Below, one piece after another: positions 34,746-45,881 of a DNA stretch of 64,000 nucleotides. Source of the stretch: Maylandia zebra (Eukaryota; Chordata; Actinopteri; Cichliformes; Cichlidae); assembly GCF_041146795.1 (NCBI RefSeq), contig NC_135186.1:38028854-38092853 (forward strand), read 5' to 3'. The notes beneath the pieces were generated by a model that worked only from the letters and a program-made list of their open reading frames with translations, searched no databases and was not told the DNA's origin. Numbering within the stretch: position 1 is the stretch's first letter; each line of letters begins with the position of its first letter. The position numbers were made by a program, and so were the translations under genes.

Positions 34746-36740
34746 TAAGATGTAAAGGGGGGCTAAGTCAGTGCTGTGCCTCCTGAAGTCCACAATGACC
34801 TCTTTGGTTCTCTTGGTGTTCAGTGCCAGGCCTCCAGCTTCAGGACTTCCTCTCTGTAGGCTGCCTCGTCTCCCTCTGAGATGAGTCCGTGGTGTCATCA
34901 GCAAACTTGATGATGAGATTGTTGTTGTGGGTCGAACTGCAGTCGTGGGGAGTAGAGGGAATACAGGAGGGGGCTCAGCACACAGCCCTGTGGGGAGCCG
35001 GTGCTCAGTGTGCGAGTGGAGGAGAGATGAGGGCGGAGCCTCACAGTCTGGGGCCGGTTTGTGAGAAAGTCCTTTATCCAGGCACATGTGGGGGGAGGGA
35101 GGCCGAGAGTGACCAGTTTGATGATGAGGATGTCCGGATCATTGAAGGCTGAGCTGTAGTCTACAAACAGCATTCGGACGTAGCTCTGCTGCTGCTCTAG
35201 GTGACTCAGCACAGAGTGGAGGGCGATGGCGTCTTCTGTGGATCTGTTTGCGTGGTATGCAAACTGGTGCGGGTCGAATTCTGGGCGGAGGTAATCCTTG
35301 ATGTGCTGAAGGACTAGTCTCTCGAAGCATTTCATGATTACCGGTGTGAGGGCCACAGGGCGGTAATCGTTCAGGCTGGTGATGGGAGACGTCTTCGGCA
35401 CTGGGATGATTGTGGCTGATTTTAGACAGGATGGGATGGCTGCGTCATCCAGTGAGAGGTTGAAGAGTCTGGTGGAGATGAGGGTGAGCTGGTGGCCACA
35501 CCCTCTTAGTACCTTGCCAGGTACTCCGTCTGGACCGGCCGCCTTCCTGGGGTTCACTGCTAGGAGCACACGTCTGACCTCGTGCTCTGTTACAGTGAGT
35601 GGAGCGGTGCAGGAAGGTGAGGATGAGGATGGGAGCAGGGCTGAGGCAGATGAGCGCTGCTGTTGTGGTGTTTCAAAGCGGGTGAAGAAGCTGTTTACTT
35701 CCTCTGCCGGCTGCTCACTCAAGTTTTCTGTTTTCACAGCCTCTGTGGTTGATGATGTCTTGTATTCGCAGGAGTCTGATGGCTTGTGGTAAAAGCTATC
35801 TCGCAGTCTGGAGGATCGGACTCCAATGCTGCGATAGCGTCTGCCAGATGGGAGGAGGGAGGTTGGCCCGCTTCAGGCGTCTCAGGAAGTTTAGGCGCTG
35901 CTGGGCCTTTTTGGTGATGGAGGTGGTGTTAGTCATCCAGGTGAGGTCGTCTGAGATGTGAACTTCCAGGAACTTGGTGAGCATTTTCAGGCCAGGTTGT
36001 AACAGTCTTTGTGGTGGGCCTGCACTGCGTCTGAGGGGGGTGTAGGCTGGGGAGAGCAGGAAGGAGAGGTGGTCAGACTGACCGAGGTGTGGGAGGGGTA
36101 TGGCTCCATATGCATGCTTAATGTTGGAGTAAACATGATCTAGAGCAGGGGTCTCGAACTCCAGGCCTGGAGGGCCGGTGTCCTGCAGGCTTTAGATGTG
36201 TCCTTGATCCAACACAGCTGATTTAAACGGCTAAATGACCTCCTCAACATGTCCTGTAGTTCTTCAGAGGCCTGGGAATGAACTAATCATTTGATTCAGG
36301 TGTGCTGACCCAGGGTGAGATCTAAAACCTGCAGGACACCGGCTCTTGAAGCCTGGAGTTTGAGACCCCTGATCTAGAGTGTTCTCTCCTCTGGTGGGAC
36401 ATTTGACATGCTGATAGAACTTTGTGAGCACAGTCTTTATGTGGGCCTTATTAAAGTCACCTGCAATTATGTGAACACCGTCCGGGTGGGCCCGCCGCTG
36501 TTTGTTAATGGTGTTCAGCAGGATAGAGAGCGCCGTGGTTATGTTGGCGTCCGGTGGAATGTACACGGCCGTGATGATCACTACTGTTAGCTCCCTCGGC
36601 TGGCATCTTACTGAGGTTCGGGGAGCCGTGACGTTTATAATTGTCCCGTTGCTGCTCCAGCTTTCATGCATTTGTAAATACAATTGAAATTGCATTGAGA
36701 GACTCAGCTTAATTTGCTGGCAGGGGAAAGTCATTCAAAA
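34746..36740 (-). mobile_element. rearranged CR1/Rex1-like LINE (copy A)
   Basis: Minus strand. The endonuclease part is at 36,734-36,372 (TVVIITAVYIPPDANITT, HIIAGDFN) and continues past the MITE at 36,146-36,371. A frame at 34,898-35,737 carries RT: VNPRKAAGPDGVPGKVLR, NDYRPVALTPVIMKCFERL, FAYHANRSTEDAI, MLFVDYSSAFN, STGSPQGCVLSPLLYSLY. A piece normally C-terminal to RT (FLEVHISDDLTW, ITKKAQQRLNFLRRLKRA) lies upstream of it at 35,796-35,984, so the copy is internally rearranged. The FADD region is damaged by a frameshift. Confidence 0.85.
36146..36371. mobile_element. hAT-type MITE, 226 bp (copy A)
   Basis: Ends CAGGGGTCTCGAACTCCAG and CTGGAGTTTGAGACCCCTG are inverted with one mismatch. 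The direct repeat ATCTAGAG flanks it (36,138-36,145 and 36,372-36,379). Interior stretches (GGGCCGGTGTCCTGCAGG, ACCTGCAGGACACCGGC) also occur in the MITE at 9882-10,105, so the two are relatives. It sits inside the LINE, separating its endonuclease from the next segment, and is present in both duplicate blocks. Confidence 0.93.
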
Positions 36741-38130
36741 GCAAACTAAACTAAACTGCTAAATCACAAACTAAACTCACTGGGAGACACATGTCACAGA
36801 CAGACTAGACAAGGAACCAAACATAACCACACAGACATGACACATGAACCAGGGAGACTTAGTACAGGGGAGATGACATAACTAAGAAACAGGACTACAC
36901 AGTAATCTAGAAATTAACTAGGTGCACTAAGCTAAGGCACAAAATAAATACAAAAGATACATAAACTCAAACACTGGGTCGCTTGACCCAGGACCATGAC
37001 AACACAGGGAGATCCACACAGCATGAGGGACGACGCGACACTGACTCAGAGAAACACGGGGTTTAAATACACTGGGAAGTAACGAGGGGAATGAGACACA
37101 GAAGGAGGGCACAGCTGGGAGAAATCAGAACTGACGAGACAAGGAAGCAAAGCAGGACACATTCACATAAGACACAGACCTTCAAAGTAAAACAGGAAGT
37201 ATAACACAGAGACGCGAACTTGACTAGGGGAGACAGAGCAACTAAGAAACACAGAGAACAACAACAAAGAGACATAGAGGGCGGCTACCAAATACTGAGA
37301 AAACTAAACAGAATACAAGAAAGCCAAACTAAGACACTAGACTATACGGCAACGACGACGACAGAGCTGTTCAGGGGGCCGGCCGCGCGGAAGGCAGCGG
37401 CAACGGCAGCGACATGGAAACAGTTCTGGGGGCCGACCGTGCGGACGGCAACGGCGGCGACAGTGCTGGTCCGGAGGCCGCCCACGACGGCGATGACGTC
37501 CGGCTGGAGGCCCAGAAAGTGGACGATGCTGAGGTGCTGGATGTACCTTGGACGGCGGTGTAACAACCGCAGGACCAGGCGAGGCAGATGAAGACACGGA
37601 GGCTGGAGAAACCATAGGCGATGGCGTGGGAGCCACAGGTGTTGGCCGGGCTCACCCGAGCTTCCAGCAGGAGCAGATGCAGGGCCAGAGGGTATTGGGA
37701 CCCCTGGCAGAATGTGTAGCCGACCAGGTGGGTGAGTGTGCAGACTAGGGGATTGAACTGAAGACTGAACTGGCGGCTGTTGTAACGGTTGTGGTGAGAG
37801 TAGAGTAGGTGGTGGAGTAGATGACTGCACAGGAAACTGAGCTAGAGGTAGTAATGACAGTTGGGGAGAAAGTGGAGCTGGTGGTTGAGTAGATGACTGA
37901 GCTAGCGGCCACTGAGCTAATGGTTCAGGTGCAAATGTAACTGCTGATGACAGAGCCAATGGCTGAGCTACAGGGAGAGGGGACACTGAAGACGGAGCTA
38001 TGGGTAGCGGGGATAAGGGCTGTGCTGCGGGCAGCAGTGACGATTGTGGTGGAGGTGTAGCTGGTGGAGGAGTGGCTGAATTGGCTGAATGGGCTCATTG
38101 AGTGCAGCACAGATGAGATCTTGGAGAGGC
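36741..38130 (-). pseudogene. decayed relative of the proline-rich LTR element (copy A)
   Basis: On the minus strand, frames at 37,342-37,986 share with the ORF at 52,457-55,468 the phrases GVPI-SG, PAGSSGEPGQHL, Pro-Leu-Ala-Gln repeats and (37,337-37,636) CLPRGRPPEQL. Near 37,000 the minus strand reads TGTCATGGTCCTGGG, the start of that element's LTR, and near 37,030 GTCGTCCCTCATGCTGTGTG, also found in it. The ORF is broken and the LTRs are incomplete. Counterpart about 62,014-63,391. Confidence 0.8.
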
Positions 38131-38889
38131 TTACGGCTGCCGTGAACACTCAGAATAAGATCTCTGGATCACATCTTGGAGCAGCTCACTGCGGTCGTGA
38201 GTTCTCAGAATCGTCTCTTTGAGCACAAGAACGACAACATCACGGAGCGTAAGTTTGATAACATCATGGAGAACCTCGCGGCTCTCCAACGGGAGATTGA
38301 GAGACCAGTGTTGGACTGTAGAACAGCTTTGAAATTCATATGAGTTGTTCGCACTAAAGTAAAAACAACCATCACTCATGCGGAGACCCTCTCGGCGCCA
38401 GCTGCGGTCTCAAGGCTGGAGCTGAACAACAACACCCTGATAACGACTGTGTTGAGTCTGTTCTTCCCATTCCATGCAAGGCCACCTGGGTTGGCTGGAA
38501 GACTGTTTACTTAGCCTGGCAGGGCGAAGGACACTGTCTCAGCTGAACTCTGGACACGCCCACACACACACATACACTGATACGCACTCATCCCCCTCCC
38601 TTTCCAAACGCCTTCGATGCTTGTTCCCTCCTGGGAACACGGCGGGTCTGAGCCCGTGCTGGAATAATAGCGCAGGGCAGGATGGCTGCTGTGTTTGCTT
38701 TGGCTTACTCCTCACCCCCCACCCGACCCTGTGGCTGGTCACGTGCTCCATAATGTTGTGCTGTGGACATTTATGTGCTTTCTGTGCAGAGGAGTTTTGT
38801 TGTTTCCTGTTCTCATGCTGTCCTCCCAGGAGCCCAGCATGAGCAGAGGTCTCTTTTTTTCCTCTTGTACTTTCCCATTGTAGTGTATA
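38131..38889. repeat. repeat-like sequence of unknown class (copy A)
   Basis: The plus strand has a loosely coding-looking stretch around 38,160-38,340 with repeated AACATCA and GAACCTCGCGGCTC motifs, possibly an old ORF1-type remnant, then noncoding sequence with a short CA run. I cannot name the family. Homology to copy B continues to at least 38,739. Confidence 0.35.
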
Positions 38890-40427
38890 TTTCAGTGTTT
38901 TTCTGTAACGCAGGTCCAACATCAACAGTACGGAGCATTCGCCTGCATCACATCTCATCAAAATGGAGACTCTAAGGAGTGCAGTTTCAGCAGAGTGAGC
39001 TCTACAAAAACCAGGTTGGAATTTATCCAGAATGCTGTTTTCATCCAGAACAGCTATAAGCTGCTTAGCAACAACCTTTTCTAAAATCTTAGCAATGAAC
39101 GGTAATTTTGAAATCGGTCTGTAGCTACTGAGAAGAGAAGCATCAAGCTTAGGTTTTTTTAACAGTGGGTGAATGACAGCATTCTTACTATAAACAGGGA
39201 CCTGACCAGAAACCAGTGAGGTATTGATAATTGTAAACACACGGACCGATAGACTGAAGGACATTTTTAAACACAGATCCAGGTAAAATATCAAGAGAGC
39301 AGGAGGACGCTTTCATCGAATTAACTAACTTGACCAGCTCTGGTAAGGACACAGGTAAAAATCTTTCTAAAATTACAGGCCTAGCTTGAGTTGGAGCAGA
39401 CAAGAGAGACACAGAAGGAGAGAAACTGTTCCTCACTTTTTCAACGAAGAAAGAAAGACATTTTTCACAATCTTCATTTGATGAAATTGGGACAGCAAGT
39501 GGAGCAGGAGCAACAATATCACTAATGGTGTCGAATAGTGCCTTGGGGTTACCTCTGCTCTTAGACACTAAATCTGAGAAATAGGCCGCCCTCGCATCTC
39601 GAACTGAAGTGTTAAAAGAGACTAAAAGGTCCTTTAGATGAAGGAGATGGACATGCAAACGCGTTTTCCTCCATAAACGCTCAACCTTACGGCAGCAACG
39701 CTTTAAGAAGCGAATGCTGTCATTTACCGGAGCTAGTCTAGTTTTGACAGGACAAACATTGTCTAAAATACAAAGACAATGATTATTAAAAAGATTTCTT
39801 AACAGATGAACATTGTTATAAGGAGATAAAACTAAATTAAAAGCATCGGAAAATTTAACAGCAGTTAAATTTAAGATGCGAGAGCTAACCACATGTCGAA
39901 TAGGAGAGAGGGACAGATGAAAAGAATACAGCGATGGTCTGAAATAAAAATGTCCTCAGTACAAAAAAAATCAATGTTTAAACCTAAAGTAAAAACAAGG
40001 TCCAGTGTGTGTCCTTGGGTGTGTGTGGGACCAGACACATGCTGAGTAAAATGAAAAGAATCCATGACGCTAAGGAAACCTCTGGCAAAGAGGTCAGAGT
40101 CATCATCAACGTGTATATTAAAATCCCCAACTATAACCAGTCTGGACAGCTTCAAAGTCGAGGATAAAAAGTCACTGAACTCCTTTAAAAACATGCTGTT
40201 TAGGCCAGGTGGACGATACATTACAGCGCAGTAAAACGGATCTTTATTTCCAATTCTAACCAGCTGTAGTTCAAACTATGAAACGTATCCGACCATTACT
40301 GAGCGACAGTAAAACCGGCTTCCAAACAGCGCAGCGACACCACCTCCTCGACCCGACGTCCGAGGCCGGCTGATGAAGGAGTACCCACTCGGGCAAAGTT
40401 CGATGAAGGATGAATAGTCACCATCGC
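38890..40427 (-). mobile_element. L2/CR1-like LINE, downstream part (split by the Gypsy element)
   Basis: Minus strand. Frames show endonuclease (39,871-40,221: MYRPPGLN, LVIVGDFNIHVDDDSD, GPTHTQGHTLDLVF, SDHRCIL), linker (39,188-39,892: ARAAYFSDLVSKSRGNPKAL) and the RT start (38,539-39,294: HPLLKKPKLDASLLSSYRPI, FIAKILEKVV, FQPGF). RT is truncated after that point. The upstream part of the same LINE resumes at 45,882 on the other side of the Gypsy insertion. Confidence 0.85.
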
Positions 40428-40986
40428 TGTCACGGAAAAGAGGGACCCAGGCGCAGTTCTTGCTCACAGAAACACAGTGCGTTTATTTACAGTGAAACAG
40501 ACAAGTCCAACAATCCATTCAAAAGTGCAATTTTCCAATCGTGCTCGTCCCTTGCTCCCAGTGCGTTCCGTGTAGTAACTCCCTTAGTGTGTGTGCTCCC
40601 CAACTCGCTTCTCCGCTCGCCCCTCCTGGAGGAAGAAGGAAAATCCAGCGTTAGCCACACGCTAGCCGAATAACACACTCACACTGCTCGCACAGACTAT
40701 ACCAGTTCGGAGTAATAATCCCACGTCGACTGTCGCCGCGAGTCCAGGTTAAATACCCCTTTCTAGCCTGGAGGAATGATTACCAACCACTGGTCAGGTA
40801 AACAGCTGCAGGTGGGCCGGCAACAGCGAAGAGGGACTCCCAATGACGACAGTCGCCAGGACACACCTCTCCCACGGCGCACACTTCCGTAAACAACCCC
40901 GAGGGCCAGGGAGGGAGAAGCAAACACACATACAGAAAACATAAACACAAGCAGGGTCATCCGGAAAGGGCCGTCCGACCGTGACA
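40428..40986 (-). repeat. 3' LTR of the Gypsy element
   Basis: 559 bp, same length as the 5' LTR. The polypurine tract in sense orientation (A plus seven G, then TAC) lies directly upstream at 40,987-40,997 and overlaps the pol stop. Confidence 0.95.
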
Positions 40987-40997
40987 GTACCCCCCCT

Positions 40998-43900
40998 CTA
41001 ACGGGAGCCTCCGGGCGACCTGGCAAACTTGTCCGGATGCCGGCGGCGGAATTCCCTCACCATGCGATGATCGAGAATGGCAGACCGCGGCACCCAAGAA
41101 CGTTCTTCCGGACCGTACCCCTCCCAATCCACCAAAAACTGAAAGCCCCTACCGCGGCGCCGGGCATCCATTACGCGAGCAATGGAATACGCCGGGGCGC
41201 CGTCGATAATCTGGGCGGGTGGTGGGGGCCCAGGGGGCGGGCACAAAGGGCTGGTCCGGACGGGCCTAACCTGAGAAACATGGAAGACGTTATGTACCTT
41301 CATAGCAGGCGGAAGGGCCAGCTGGACCGTCACCGGGTTCAGGACCTCCTGGATGGCAAAGGGGCCAAGAGACCGAGGGGCCAGTTTCTTGGACTCAGTC
41401 CGAAGAGGGATGTGCTTGCTGGAGAGCCACACCCGCTGGCCGACCTGTTAATCCGGAGCAGGAGTGCGACGGCGATCCGCCAATGCCTTGTTCCGCTCGG
41501 CCGTTCTCAGGAGTGCTGCGCGCCTGGCCCGCCAGTCCCGACGACAGCGCCTAAGGTGGTGCTGGACCGAGGGAACCGCCAGCTCTCCCTCAGAGATGGA
41601 GAGGAGAGGGGGTTGATACCCCAGCAACGCCTCAAAGGGCGAGAGTCCAGTCGCTGATGACGTGCTTGCGTTGTGGGCATACTCCACCCAGGCCAACTGC
41701 TCGCTCCAGGTCGCTTGGTTCGATGATGCGACGCAACGCAACATGGCCTCCAGCTCTTGATTGGCCCTTTCGGTCTGACCATTAGTTTGGGGGTGGAACC
41801 CGGAGGACAAACTGACCTGAGCTCCCAATTCTGCACAGAACTCCTTCCAAACCCGCGAGGTGAACTGAGGGCCACGGTCGGAAACGATGTCCTGGGGTAT
41901 GCCGTGGAGCCGAAACACATGCTGCGTCAGTAACTGGGCCGTCTCCAAGGCAGAAGGGAGCTTGGGCAGAGCAATGAAGTGGGCGGCCTTGGAAAAACGG
42001 TCAATAATGGTTAGAATGGAGGTGTTACCTGCAGAGGGAGGCAAGCCGGTGACGAAGTCCAGGGCGATGTGCGACCACGGGCGTTTTGGAGTGGGTAACG
42101 GTCGCAGGAGGCCAGAAGCAGGTGAGTTGGAGGTTTTGTTCCGTGCGCACACCGGGCATGCCGCAACATAGTTCTGGACATCGAGAACAAGAGAGGGCCA
42201 CCAAAACAAACGTCGTAGAAAGGAGACAGTGCGATTTTTACCTGGGTGGCACGAAAACTTGGCAGTATGTGCCCAGTGAATGACCTGACTACGCGCTGCG
42301 GCCGGAACATAAAGCGTCCCTTTCGGACCCGTGCCAGGGTCGGGCTCCTGTCGCTGGGCGTCCCTGACCACCTTTTCAATCTCCCATGTTAGTGCACCCA
42401 CAATGCAGGTGGGGGGCAGGATGGGTTTTTCCTTCTCGTCCTCATCGGTCACGGGTGCGAACTGGCGCGACAACGCGTCTGGCTTAGTGTTCCTAGAACC
42501 GGGCCTGTAAGTAATGGAGAAGTGAAAACGAGTAAAAAATAAGGCCCACCTGGCTTGTCGGGCGTTGAGGCGCTTGGCTGCCTGGAGATACGCCAGATTT
42601 TTGTGGTCCGTCCACACCACGAAAGGCTGCTCAGTGCCCTCCAGCCAATGTCGCCATTCCTCGAGGGCCCACTTGATGGCGAGCAACTCCCGGTCGCCCA
42701 CATCGTAATTTCTCTCGGCCTGAGACAACCTGCGGGAGAAGAACGCACAGGGATTAAACTTGCCGTCGATCCGTTGGGAGAGAACCGCCCCCACGCCCGA
42801 ATCGGACGCGTCCACCTCGACGACGAAAGGCCGGCCGAGGTCCGCCTGGACCAGGACCGGAGCCGAGGAAAACAGGTGCTTGAGCCGATCAAACGCTTGC
42901 TGGGCTGCGGAGGACCACTGGAAAGACAACTTAGGAGAAGTTAGGTTGGTTAGAGGAAGGGCTACCTTGCTGAAATCCCTGATAAAGCGGCGGTAGAAAT
43001 TGGCGAAGCCCAGGAACCTCTGCACCTCCTTGCGGGTCTTGGGAATAGGCCATTCCACTACGGCTTTGACTTTGGCCGGGTCAGCTCGCAAACGCCCCTG
43101 TTCCACAATGAAACCCAGAAAAGAAACAGTTTCCACATGGAACTCACATTTCTCCGCTTTCACAAAAAGGCGGTTCTCCAATAGGCGCCGTAGAACCAGA
43201 CGTACATGGTTGATGTGCTCAGTCTGCGACCTGGAAAAAATCAGAATGTCATCCAGATACACGAAGACAAAATGGTTAATAAAGTCCCTGAGCACATCAT
43301 TAATCAGGGCCTGGAAGACCGCAGGGGCGTTAGTGAGACCGAAGGGCATCACTAAGTATTCGAAGTGCCCCAGGTGGGTGTTGAAAGCCGTCTTCCACTC
43401 GTCACCCTTGTGGATGCGAACCAGATGATAGGCACTCCGAAGATCCAGTTTGGTGAACAGGACTGCCCCCTGTAATAGTTCGAATGCCGAGGCCAGCAGG
43501 GGGAGTGGATATTTATTCCTAACAGTGATCTTGTTCAGCCCTCGAAAGTCAATGCAGGGACGCAGGCTCTTACCTCTCTTTTTTACAAAAAAGAATCCTG
43601 CTGCTAAAGGCGAAGTAGATGGGCGAATAATACCTGTGACCAGAGACTCCGTTATGTAGCATTCCATGGTCTCGCGTTCCGGTTTAGACAGACTGTAGAG
43701 CCGACTTGCTGGCAGGGGAGCGCCTGGGAGTAGGTCGATTCCACAGTCGTAAGGCTGATGTGGAGGCAAAGACAACGCCTTATTTTTGCTGAATACCTGG
43801 CCGAGGTCGTGGTAGTCGGCGGGCACCAAGGAAAGGTCGGGGGGTGAGGAGCTTTTCGCAGAGGCGGTCCCAGGATTGTCCGGGACAGCGGCAAGTAAAC

Positions 43901-44312
43901 ATTGTTCATGACACCGCGTGCTCCAGCCAGTTACACACCCTTTGGCCCAGTCGATTTGGGGGTTGTGATGTTGGAGCCAAGGAAATCCCAGTACCAGTGG
44001 GGTGTGGGGGGCTTTGAATACCAACAAACTGATCTTCTCAGAGTGATTTCCCGAAATAATGAGTGTAACCTCCTGAGTGCGATGTGTGACGGAGGCTAGA
44101 TGGCCGCCATTTAAGGCTGAGACCTTCAGGACCTCTGGAAGGGGAAGTAGGGGCAGGCCTAAGATGTTGGCTAACTCTTCGTCTAGGAAATTTTGTTCAG
44201 AACCAGAGTCAATGAGTGCGCAGCAGGAGTGAGTGAGGGAGTGAGACATTAATTTAGCAGGGCAGCTGAGGTAAGGGAACACTTTTTTTGTGGCGCCCGC
44301 CAGTATCCCCAC
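40998..44312 (-). pseudogene. pol: Gypsy Pol: protease, RT, RNase H, integrase, chromodomain; one premature stop
   Basis: A 954-codon frame (41,448-44,312) followed in the same frame by about 149 more codons to 40,998. Order by residue: aspartic protease ([12 protein letters not shown]35), RT (about 200-370; [14 protein letters not shown] at 352-355), RNase H ([22 protein letters not shown]), integrase HHCC zinc finger (H682, H689, C719, C722) and catalytic D752, D812, E848 with 35 residues between the last two. A single in-frame TAA at 41,448-41,450 separates this from the C-terminal part, which ends with a chromodomain ([17 protein letters not shown]). I see no frameshift. The copy is therefore probably inactive for full-length Pol unless the stop is read through. 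The final TAG abuts the polypurine tract. Confidence 0.95.
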
Positions 44313-44314
44313 AA

Positions 44315-45301
44315 TTACTGACGGGCCGACTCTTTTACTCGGTCTGGGCAGGAGTCAACAAAATGTCCTCTTTTTCCACAAAGAAAGCACTCACCAGTCC
44401 GTTGTTTGCGCCCCAGTCTAGAGGAGGAAAGCTTGGCTCCGCCGAGCTGCATGGGTTGCTCTTCATCCCCGTGTTGCTCCTCCTCCTCACTTCTCCACAT
44501 CAGAGTAGGAAGGTCCCTAGATGTACCCGTGCCCCCAGCAGGCCGCCGACCATCCCCGGCTCTTCTGCCGAACTCCCGCATGTGGTCGTCTAAGTCAATA
44601 CACATATTGATTAGAGCAGACAAAGCTTTAGGCAGTTCCTTGGTTGCTAACTCACGCTTAATATTCTCATTAAGGCTGTTGAGGAAGGCTCCACGCAGTG
44701 CTTTCTCCTCCCAGCCCGACTCCTCCGCCAGGATCCAGAACTCCACGGAAAAGTCAGCAACACTCCTCCTACCTTGCTTCAGAGAAAACATGCGATGACC
44801 TGCAGCATCCGAGCTAGCGCCTTTATCAAACACACAGCGAAACTTGCTGAGAAAGACGTCATATGACACAGAGGGCTGGGTATTTAAAACTGCCTGAGCC
44901 CATTGAAGCGCCCGCCCAGTCATAAGTTGCACCAAATAAGCGATTTTAGCAGAATCAGAGGCAAAGGCACAAGGTTGCTGTCTAAACACAAGAGAGCATT
45001 GCGTCAAAAAACCCCGGCTCCTCCCCAACTCGCCGTCAAATTTTTCAGGTGCGGGGAGTGAGTACTCTCGCTGCCGCGGTGGAGGTGAAGGAGGAAGCGG
45101 ACAGGCTGCCGCGGCTTCCAGCGAAGGGGCGGGCTGCGTTGGAGCCGTATTAGGTGAGGAAATCAACATACCTTTAAGCTCTGTCATGGCTTGCAGAAGC
45201 GCGGTTTGTTCCTTTGAAACGTGCTTCAGCATTTCCTCGTGTCGCTCCAAAACCTCCGCTTGGATAGACAGCTGGCGTGAAGCAGAATCCGCTGGGTCCA
45301 T
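44315..45301 (-). CDS. gag: Gypsy Gag polyprotein
   Basis: 328 aa, structural protein of the retrotransposon particle. The start ATG lies 16 nt after the 5' LTR. The N-terminal 50 residues look helical ([16 protein letters not shown]), followed by a Pro-rich linker, a retrotransposon gag domain (about residues 100-240: [52 protein letters not shown]) and one CCHC zinc knuckle near the C-terminus ([14 protein letters not shown]) for RNA binding. Complete, no internal stops. The stop at 44,315-44,317 is overlapped by the pol frame in -1, so pol is probably made by -1 frameshifting; I did not find an obvious slippery heptamer. Confidence 0.95.
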   Translation of the reverse strand: MDPADSASRQLSIQAEVLERHEEMLKHVSKEQTALLQAMTELKGMLISSPNTAPTQPAPSLEAAAACPLPPSPPPRQREYSLPAPEKFDGELGRSRGFLTQCSLVFRQQPCAFASDSAKIAYLVQLMTGRALQWAQAVLNTQPSVSYDVFLSKFRCVFDKGASSDAAGHRMFSLKQGRRSVADFSVEFWILAEESGWEEKALRGAFLNSLNENIKRELATKELPKALSALINMCIDLDDHMREFGRRAGDGRRPAGGTGTSRDLPTLMWRSEEEEQHGDEEQPMQLGGAKLSSSRLGRKQRTGECFLCGKRGHFVDSCPDRVKESARQ

Positions 45302-45305
45302 GGTG

Positions 45306-45316
45306 GTGGGATTATT
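45306..45316 (-). promoter_or_regulatory. self-priming primer-binding site of the Gypsy element
   Basis: One base after the 5' LTR the sense strand reads AATAATCCCAC, perfectly complementary over 11 nt to GTGGGATTATT inside the LTR (45,614-45,604), itself 31 nt below a TATTTAA box. An 11-nt match between the transcript 5' end and the primer site is the arrangement known for Tf1 and inferred for sushi elements, which prime with their own RNA instead of a tRNA. No TGG-starting tRNA-type site is present. Confidence 0.8.
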
Positions 45317-45317
45317 C

Positions 45318-45876
45318 TGTCACGGAAAAGAGGGACCCAGGCGCGGTTCTTGCTCACAGAAACACAGTGCGTTTATTTACAGTGAAACAGACAAGTCCAA
45401 CAATCCATTCAAAAGTGCAATTTTCCAATCGTGCTCGTCCCTTGCTCCCAGTGCGTTCCGTGTAGTAACTCCCTTAGTGTGTGTGCTCCCCAACTCGCTT
45501 CTCCGCTCGCCCCTCCTGGAGGAAGAAGGAAAATCCAGCGTTAGCCACACGCTAGCCGAATAACACACTCACACTGCTCGCACAGACTATACCAGTTCGG
45601 AGTAATAATCCCACGTCGACTGTCGCCGCGAGTCCAGGTTAAATACCCCTTTCTAGCCTGGAGGAATGATTACCAACCACTGGTCAGGTAATCAGCTGCA
45701 GGTGGGCCGGCAACAGCGAAGAGGGACTCCCAATGACGACAGTCGCCAGGACACGCCTCTCCCACGGCGCACACTTCCGTAAACAACCCCGAGGGCCAGG
45801 GAGGGAGAAGCAAACACACATACAGAAAACATAAACACAAGCAGGGTCGTCCGGAAAGGGCCGTCCGACCGTGACA
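45318..45876 (-). repeat. 5' LTR of the Gypsy element
   Basis: 559 bp. In sense orientation it carries TATTTAA (45,645-45,639), a predicted start GTGGGATTATT (45,614-45,604) 31 bases further on, and AATAAA (45,377-45,372) for 3' processing. Confidence 0.95.
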
Positions 45877-45881
45877 ATCGC

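Larger units (their letters stand above)
26323..38739. repeat. duplicated block, copy A
   Basis: Nearly identical to 48,244-64,000. Homology starts abruptly at GCAATATTATTATATAACGC in both copies (offset 21,921 bp). At the right it is limited only by the window end: base 38,739 pairs with 64,000. Differences are a hAT insertion here at 27,507-28,583, an LTR element in the other copy, indels of about 13-27 bp near 29,360, 29,815 and 36,930, and scattered substitutions. If tandem, the repeat unit is 26,323-48,243. Confidence 0.95.
40423..45881 (-). mobile_element. Ty3/Gypsy chromovirus-type LTR retrotransposon (Tf1/sushi-like), near-intact
   Basis: Full-length 5,449-bp element (40,428-45,876) with 559-bp LTRs at both ends, TG...CA termini and the 5-bp target duplication ATCGC (40,423-40,427 and 45,877-45,881). 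By eye the LTRs differ at about four positions, so the insertion is recent. It reads on the minus strand as 5' LTR, gag, pol with C-terminal chromodomain, polypurine tract, 3' LTR; no envelope frame exists. It landed in the endonuclease region of a minus-strand LINE. Confidence 0.97.

Noticed and set aside
45290..45317. tRNA-type primer-binding site for the Gypsy element
   Set aside because: No TGG-starting sequence adjacent to the 5' LTR; the self-priming match explains the site better.
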